The notes under the pieces were generated by a model. The model searched no databases. It worked only from the letters and a program-made list of their open reading frames with translations, and was not told the origin of the DNA. A stretch of DNA of 64,000 bases from GCA-2737725 sp965229355. GTDB lineage: Bacteria; Pseudomonadota; Alphaproteobacteria; Rhodospirillales; Rhodospirillaceae. This document shows positions 60,579 through 64,000 of the stretch, piece after piece. The stretch covers positions 1,054,001 through 1,118,000 of the forward strand of contig OZ245869.1 of NCBI GenBank assembly GCA_965229355.1, in the 5' to 3' direction. How positions within the stretch are numbered: position 1 is the stretch's first letter; each line of letters begins with the position of its first letter. A program made the translations under genes and the position numbers.

Positions 60579-61505
60579 ATGACTGTTGCAAAAGAGTATT
60601 TGGAATATCCGCTCCGCCGTTACGGCATGGACCAAGACTTCTACGAGTGGTCTTTGCTGGTGAACCGCCCGAAGGTGACGTGGCCCAATGGCGCCCGCAT
60701 TGCCTTGTGGATCACGACCGATTTGGAATTCTTTCCGCTCGATCAGCCTGCCAAACCGTTCAAAGCGCCGGGCGGCATGGTCACCGCGTACCCGGATTTG
60801 CGCCACTACACCACGCGCGATTACGGCAACCGCGTTGGTATTCAGCGCATCTGGCGTTTGCTGGATAAGTACAAGTTCAAGTCATCGGTTGCGATGAACT
60901 CGAAAGTGGCCGAGCGCTATCCGTATTTGGTGAAGAAGATCAACGAGCGCGGCGACGAGATCATCGCCATGGGTGTTGATCAGGGTAAGCTGCATTACGG
61001 CGGCATGGACGACGCCACCGAAATCGCGCAAGTGACGGAAAGCGTGAACACGCTGCGCAAACTTTCAGGCCAGCCTGTGCGTGGCTGGATGAGCCCCGCA
61101 AAATCTGAAAGCTGGAACACCCTGAAGCACGTGAAGAACGCAGGCATTGAATACGTCTGCGATTGGGTGGCTGATGATATGCCGTTTGAACTGAAGGCCC
61201 CGGATAACGCTGGGAAATTGTGGTCGATGCCGCACACCAGTGAAATCTCAGACCGCAAAATCATCATCGACAATAAGCACAGCGAAGAAGAGTTTGTGGA
61301 GCAGATTCAAGATCAGTTTAACGGTCTGTACAAAGAGACGGAAAAATACGGCGGACGTATTATGTCGCTGTCATTAACGCCGTATATCTCCGGCCTGCAC
61401 TACCGTGTGAAATATCTGGACCAGGCGTTGGGCTGGCTGGCCTCACAAAAAGACGTGTGGGTGGCCAACGGTTCTGAAATTCTGGATGCCTTTAAGAAGC
61501 AATAA
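60579..61505 (+). CDS. NodB-fold protein, PuuE-like with altered active-site loop (copy 2)
   Basis: The 308-residue paralogue begins 5 nt after copy 1 with AAGGGAGG at 8 nt. It keeps TRDYGNRVG (79-87), AWGMSPAKSES-like GWMSPAKSES, and the C-terminal strand, but the SHG loop is replaced by IIAMGVDQGKLHY (128-140), so the conserved His is lost. The protein may be an inactive partner that forms a heteromer with copy 1, or use a different residue. An upstream in-frame start overlaps copy 1 and is rejected. Confidence 0.8.
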   Translation: MTVAKEYLEYPLRRYGMDQDFYEWSLLVNRPKVTWPNGARIALWITTDLEFFPLDQPAKPFKAPGGMVTAYPDLRHYTTRDYGNRVGIQRIWRLLDKYKFKSSVAMNSKVAERYPYLVKKINERGDEIIAMGVDQGKLHYGGMDDATEIAQVTESVNTLRKLSGQPVRGWMSPAKSESWNTLKHVKNAGIEYVCDWVADDMPFELKAPDNAGKLWSMPHTSEISDRKIIIDNKHSEEEFVEQIQDQFNGLYKETEKYGGRIMSLSLTPYISGLHYRVKYLDQALGWLASQKDVWVANGSEILDAFKKQ

Positions 61506-61530
61506 GCGTCCACAGGTTCCACACAATTCA

Positions 61531-61565
61531 AACCCGCCAGGGGAGACTCTGGCGGGTTTTGTTTT
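61531..61565 (+). terminator. Rho-independent terminator after the PuuE-like pair
   Basis: A 10-bp stem AACCCGCCAG/CTGGCGGGTT with an 8-nt loop is followed by TTTTGTTTT. The next gene starts only 12 nt further on. Confidence 0.93.
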
Positions 61566-61576
61566 ATACTTCTGTG

Positions 61577-62182
61577 ATGCGTATTTGTTTTTTCGGCGAA
61601 AGTTATGTGGCTGGCGTTGGCGACCCCACCACCCAAGGCTGGGTGGGGCGGTTGTGCGCGCAAGCCATTTCAGCGGGCCATAACCTCACAGTCTATAATT
61701 GCGGTATTCGCGGGGCCACAAGCGCGCTGGTGCGCGACACCTGGATGCAGGAAGCGATGCCACGCTTTAAGCCCGATGAAAAATTCGCTGTCGTGTTCAG
61801 CTACGGCACCAATGATTGCTGGCGCGAGGGCGGTGCAGCAAAGGTGCTGCTTGAAACCCACATGGATAACACGCTGACGATTTTAGAGGCCGCATCAACG
61901 CGCTGGCCAACATTGTTTGTGGGGGCCCCGGGGTTGCCCGCTTACGCAGAGCAAACAATGCGCGAAGACGATCACGCCGCGCGCTGCACCCTCACCCAAT
62001 CCCTGTGTGCGGAATTGAGTGTACCGTATTTCGATACATTAGCTGTGTATGGTGGCTTCACGCGCTGGCACGCCGAAGCAAAAAATGGCGACGGCGCGCA
62101 TCCCGGTGCAGGGGGTTACGGCGAAATGGCGGCGGCCCTTTCGATGTGGGATGCGTGGAAAACGTTACTGACGCTGCCTTAG
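61577..62182 (+). CDS. SGNH/GDSL hydrolase
   Basis: From the ATG at 61577 the 201-residue protein has the four SGNH blocks: block I FFGESYVAGVG (Ser9), block II Gly in NCGIRGATS (Gly46), block III YGTND (Asn79), and block V DGAHPGAGGY (Asp and His). It hydrolyses an ester or lipid. There is no signal peptide. An ATG 18 nt upstream is also in frame but overlaps the terminator. A ribosome-binding site is not obvious. Confidence 0.85.
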   Translation: MRICFFGESYVAGVGDPTTQGWVGRLCAQAISAGHNLTVYNCGIRGATSALVRDTWMQEAMPRFKPDEKFAVVFSYGTNDCWREGGAAKVLLETHMDNTLTILEAASTRWPTLFVGAPGLPAYAEQTMREDDHAARCTLTQSLCAELSVPYFDTLAVYGGFTRWHAEAKNGDGAHPGAGGYGEMAAALSMWDAWKTLLTLP

Positions 62183-62197
62183 GTTTTCCACACACTC

Positions 62198-62300
62198 CCC
62201 CTGCATTTTTCCTGCATTAGCAGGGGCAGAAGCGTGATCACCCTGCTGACGCTGTTCACCCAAGAGTTGCTGGGTTGGCTCACTCGTGATGAGGTGAGCC
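62198..62300 (+). promoter_or_regulatory. Structured leader before the VOC pair
   Basis: Two stems lie in this 143-nt gap: CCCCTGC (62198-62204) with GCAGGGG (62220-62226), and GGCTCAC (62277-62283) with GTGAGCC (62294-62300). The second ends 25 nt before the TTG start and just before AAGAAGGA. Could be an operator or leader RNA. Nothing else is visible here. Confidence 0.35.
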
Positions 62301-62325
62301 CTCAATTTCAAGAAGGACTTTCGCT

Positions 62326-63225
62326 TTGGCCACACCGCTTCTGAAACGCATCAAGATCGCCACCGTCTCGGTACCCAACATCGACGAAGCCAAAGACCTG
62401 TACAAAACATGGCTGGGCTACAAAGCCATCGAAAGCGGCAAGATCAGTGCTGAGCACGCAAACCTATGGGGCGCACCCGACATGGTGGGCCGCAAGTTCG
62501 CCGTTCTGCAACCGGCCAGCAAAGCTGATGTATATATTCGTCTGGTCGAGATTGAACGCGTTGGCAACTACCGCGCCATGACCACATGGGGCTGGAACTC
62601 TGTTGAGATCGTTTGCGAAGACCCCGAGAAGCTTCACGCAAAGCTTTCAAAATCACCGTTTATGATTGTCGGCAAGCCACGCTGGTTGAAAGGCTTCCCC
62701 ACCATCTGCGCCACGCAAGTGCGCGGGCCAGGTAATGAAATTCTGTATCTCACCAACGATCTGGGCAACCCCGGCTCCGGCTTGCTGCCAAAGCCACAAA
62801 GCACGGTGGACCGTCCGTTCATCATGGTACTGGCCACAGGCGACACAGCCGCGACACAACGCTGGTACTGCAACACCTTCAAGATGGCGAAGCGCGCCAT
62901 TAACGGTAATCCGGTCGACATCATTCAAGATGCACAAGCACTGCCGCCCACGCACGAATTTCCGCTCACCATCGCGAGCTTGGCTGAACACGGCAACTTG
63001 ATCGAGATTGATGGCTACCCGGCAGGCACAGGCCCACGCATGCGCAACCATGGGCAACTGCCACCGGGTGTCGCGATGACCAGCTTTACGGTGAAGTCGC
63101 TAGATGCACTGAAACTAAAGTGGCTCAGCGCCCCCGCAGTTGTGAAAACTGCGGGCTATGACGGCAGACGCGCAGCCTGCACAATTGGTCCTGCTGGCGA
63201 AATCATTGAATTGATTGAGGACTAA
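62326..63225 (+). CDS. Double-domain VOC protein (cytosolic)
   Basis: The 299-residue protein has two VOC modules: IKIATVSVPNIDEAKDLYKTWLGY at the start and a second from about residue 165 (FIMVLATGDTAATQRWYCNTFKM). TTG start with AAGAAGGA 8 nt upstream. It is followed 2 nt later by a paralogue with a Tat-type signal. Members act as glyoxalases, isomerases or dioxygenases; the pattern of metal ligands is not conserved enough here to decide. Confidence 0.85.
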   Translation: MATPLLKRIKIATVSVPNIDEAKDLYKTWLGYKAIESGKISAEHANLWGAPDMVGRKFAVLQPASKADVYIRLVEIERVGNYRAMTTWGWNSVEIVCEDPEKLHAKLSKSPFMIVGKPRWLKGFPTICATQVRGPGNEILYLTNDLGNPGSGLLPKPQSTVDRPFIMVLATGDTAATQRWYCNTFKMAKRAINGNPVDIIQDAQALPPTHEFPLTIASLAEHGNLIEIDGYPAGTGPRMRNHGQLPPGVAMTSFTVKSLDALKLKWLSAPAVVKTAGYDGRRAACTIGPAGEIIELIED

Positions 63226-63227
63226 GC

Positions 63228-64000
63228 ATGAATATGCATCGGCGTTCAGTTTTAATTGGTGCAGTCGCATTGGCAGCAACGCCTGCATGGGCTGCACCGA
63301 CCGCGCCGATTTTGAAACAGATCCGCGTCGTCACAGTCGGCGCACCGAACATCAACACGTTTGTAAAATGGTACGAAGCGTTAGGTTTTAGTGTGGCGGA
63401 ACGCGGCACTGTTGCTGCTGACCTGGCAACAAGTTGGATCGCACCGAAAGCCGTAGGCCGTAAGTATGTGGTAATGCGCGCTGGCTCGCCCGATTTCTTT
63501 GTGCGTGCTGTCGAGACTGATGCTGTGCCAGGCTATAAGGCCGCTTCGACAACCGGCTGGAATGCGTTTGAATTTGTGGTGAAGGATGTTCACGCGACTT
63601 TTGATAAAGTGAAGACGACGCCGTTTACGCTGATCGCACCGCCCAAGTCGCTCGGCGGCAAATTCGCTTCCATCTGGGCAATGCAAGTGAAAGGCCCGGC
63701 GGAAGAGGTGCTGTATCTGACCATGGATCAGAACGATAGCGGCACATCGTCGCTGCCTATCGCGACATCGGACATCGACCGGGTGTTTATTGCCATTGTT
63801 GCCGGGCGCGATATGGCCGCGATGGATGCGTTCTATAAAGACAAGCTGGGCATGACGAGTGGCGTATCGTTCGACATGCCGGTGCCGAACTTGGCAAAGC
63901 CGCTAGGATTACCGAATGATCACGTGTTTCCCCTGTTATTACGCCGCGCCGGCGCGCCCGCGAGTAATGTGGAACTGGATGGCTACCCCACCACCGCACC
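63228..64000 (+). CDS. Exported VOC protein (partial, runs off window end)
   Basis: An open frame of 257 codons runs off the right edge without a stop. It begins MNMHRRSVLIGAVALAATPAWAAP, a signal with a twin arginine, then VOC modules aligned to the preceding gene (IRVVTVGAPNINTFVKWYEALGF; VFIAIVAGRDMAAMDAFYKDKLGM; NVELDGYP near the edge). It therefore appears to be an exported paralogue of its neighbour. Export through Tat would fit a folded metalloprotein. Length and C-terminus are unknown. Confidence 0.82.
   Translation, partial: MNMHRRSVLIGAVALAATPAWAAPTAPILKQIRVVTVGAPNINTFVKWYEALGFSVAERGTVAADLATSWIAPKAVGRKYVVMRAGSPDFFVRAVETDAVPGYKAASTTGWNAFEFVVKDVHATFDKVKTTPFTLIAPPKSLGGKFASIWAMQVKGPAEEVLYLTMDQNDSGTSSLPIATSDIDRVFIAIVAGRDMAAMDAFYKDKLGMTSGVSFDMPVPNLAKPLGLPNDHVFPLLLRRAGAPASNVELDGYPTTA

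Noticed and set aside
1..64000. CRISPR arrays, prophage, integrative elements, tRNA or rRNA genes
   Set aside because: No regularly spaced repeats, recombinase genes, cloverleaf sequences or rRNA-like stretches were seen on either strand.

Overview
The window reads as chromosomal DNA of a heterotrophic proteobacterium, most likely an alphaproteobacterium. It is gene-dense and moderately GC-rich, with many TTG and GTG starts preceded by good Shine-Dalgarno sequences, a Rhizobium etli-type asparaginase, Bcr-type and DMT transporters, and many CoA-linked and FAD-linked catabolic enzymes. This placement is an inference from gene content. I see no rRNA, tRNA, CRISPR array, transposase, integrase or plasmid/phage gene. 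No gene-free stretch exceeds about 260 nt. The first and last genes run off the window edges.

Layout. 1-8.1 kb: partial family 2 glycosyltransferase, exported class C beta-lactamase-like hydrolase, MsrA, exported SDR, Dabb protein, isochorismatase-like protein with Ser in place of the catalytic Cys, a MoaD/ThiS-like protein coupled to a BNR beta-propeller, a glycosyltransferase-like protein, and an exported TPR protein behind a structured leader. 8.1-12.3 kb: three-gene minus-strand operon of M24 metallohydrolase, ThDP enzyme and zinc alcohol dehydrogenase. 12.4-22.3 kb: small membrane ORF, DMT exporter, FkbM methyltransferase, ilvA behind a candidate leader peptide, asparaginase, GST plus amidohydrolase, CpcT/CpeT-like protein, cstA-ybdD, VTT membrane protein. 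22.3-27.6 kb: tandem CurA-type reductases, tandem Sel1-like proteins, an unknown membrane protein and an MFS exporter. 27.7-37.4 kb: plus-strand catabolic run (SDR, PuuE-like amidohydrolase, MaoC hydratase, acyl-CoA dehydrogenase, PaaK-like CoA ligase, amidase) followed by two tandem proteins of unknown family and DUF2332. 37-45 kb: TfoX-N, crotonase-fold protein, two more exported Rossmann-fold proteins, an ATP/ADP-translocase-type carrier, FAD monooxygenase, bactofilin-like membrane protein. 44-54.8 kb: bicupin, fused double alpha/beta-hydrolase, GNAT, MFS, double VOC protein, two tandem FAD oxidases, YciI, glutaryl-CoA dehydrogenase. 54.8-64 kb: methyltransferase, divergent from a run of LeuC/LeuD-like hydro-lyase, PEP-mutase/isocitrate-lyase family lyase, amidohydrolase and two NodB/PuuE-like proteins, then SGNH hydrolase and two VOC proteins.

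Functionally, much of the window is catabolic: C-N bond hydrolysis (PuuE-like proteins, amidase, isochorismatase-like amidohydrolases, asparaginase), oxidation (FAD oxidases, monooxygenase, acyl-CoA dehydrogenases), and hydration/lyase steps. The best candidate for a new pathway is 56.2-61.5 kb, where a LeuCD-like dehydratase and a lyase of the 2-methylisocitrate/2,3-dimethylmalate type sit with a maleamate/carbamoylsarcosine-type amidohydrolase and two PuuE-like proteins. Two window-wide patterns stand out: at least six adjacent paralogous pairs, several differing in whether they are exported, and the absence of any recognisable DNA-binding transcription factor among about 64 genes.
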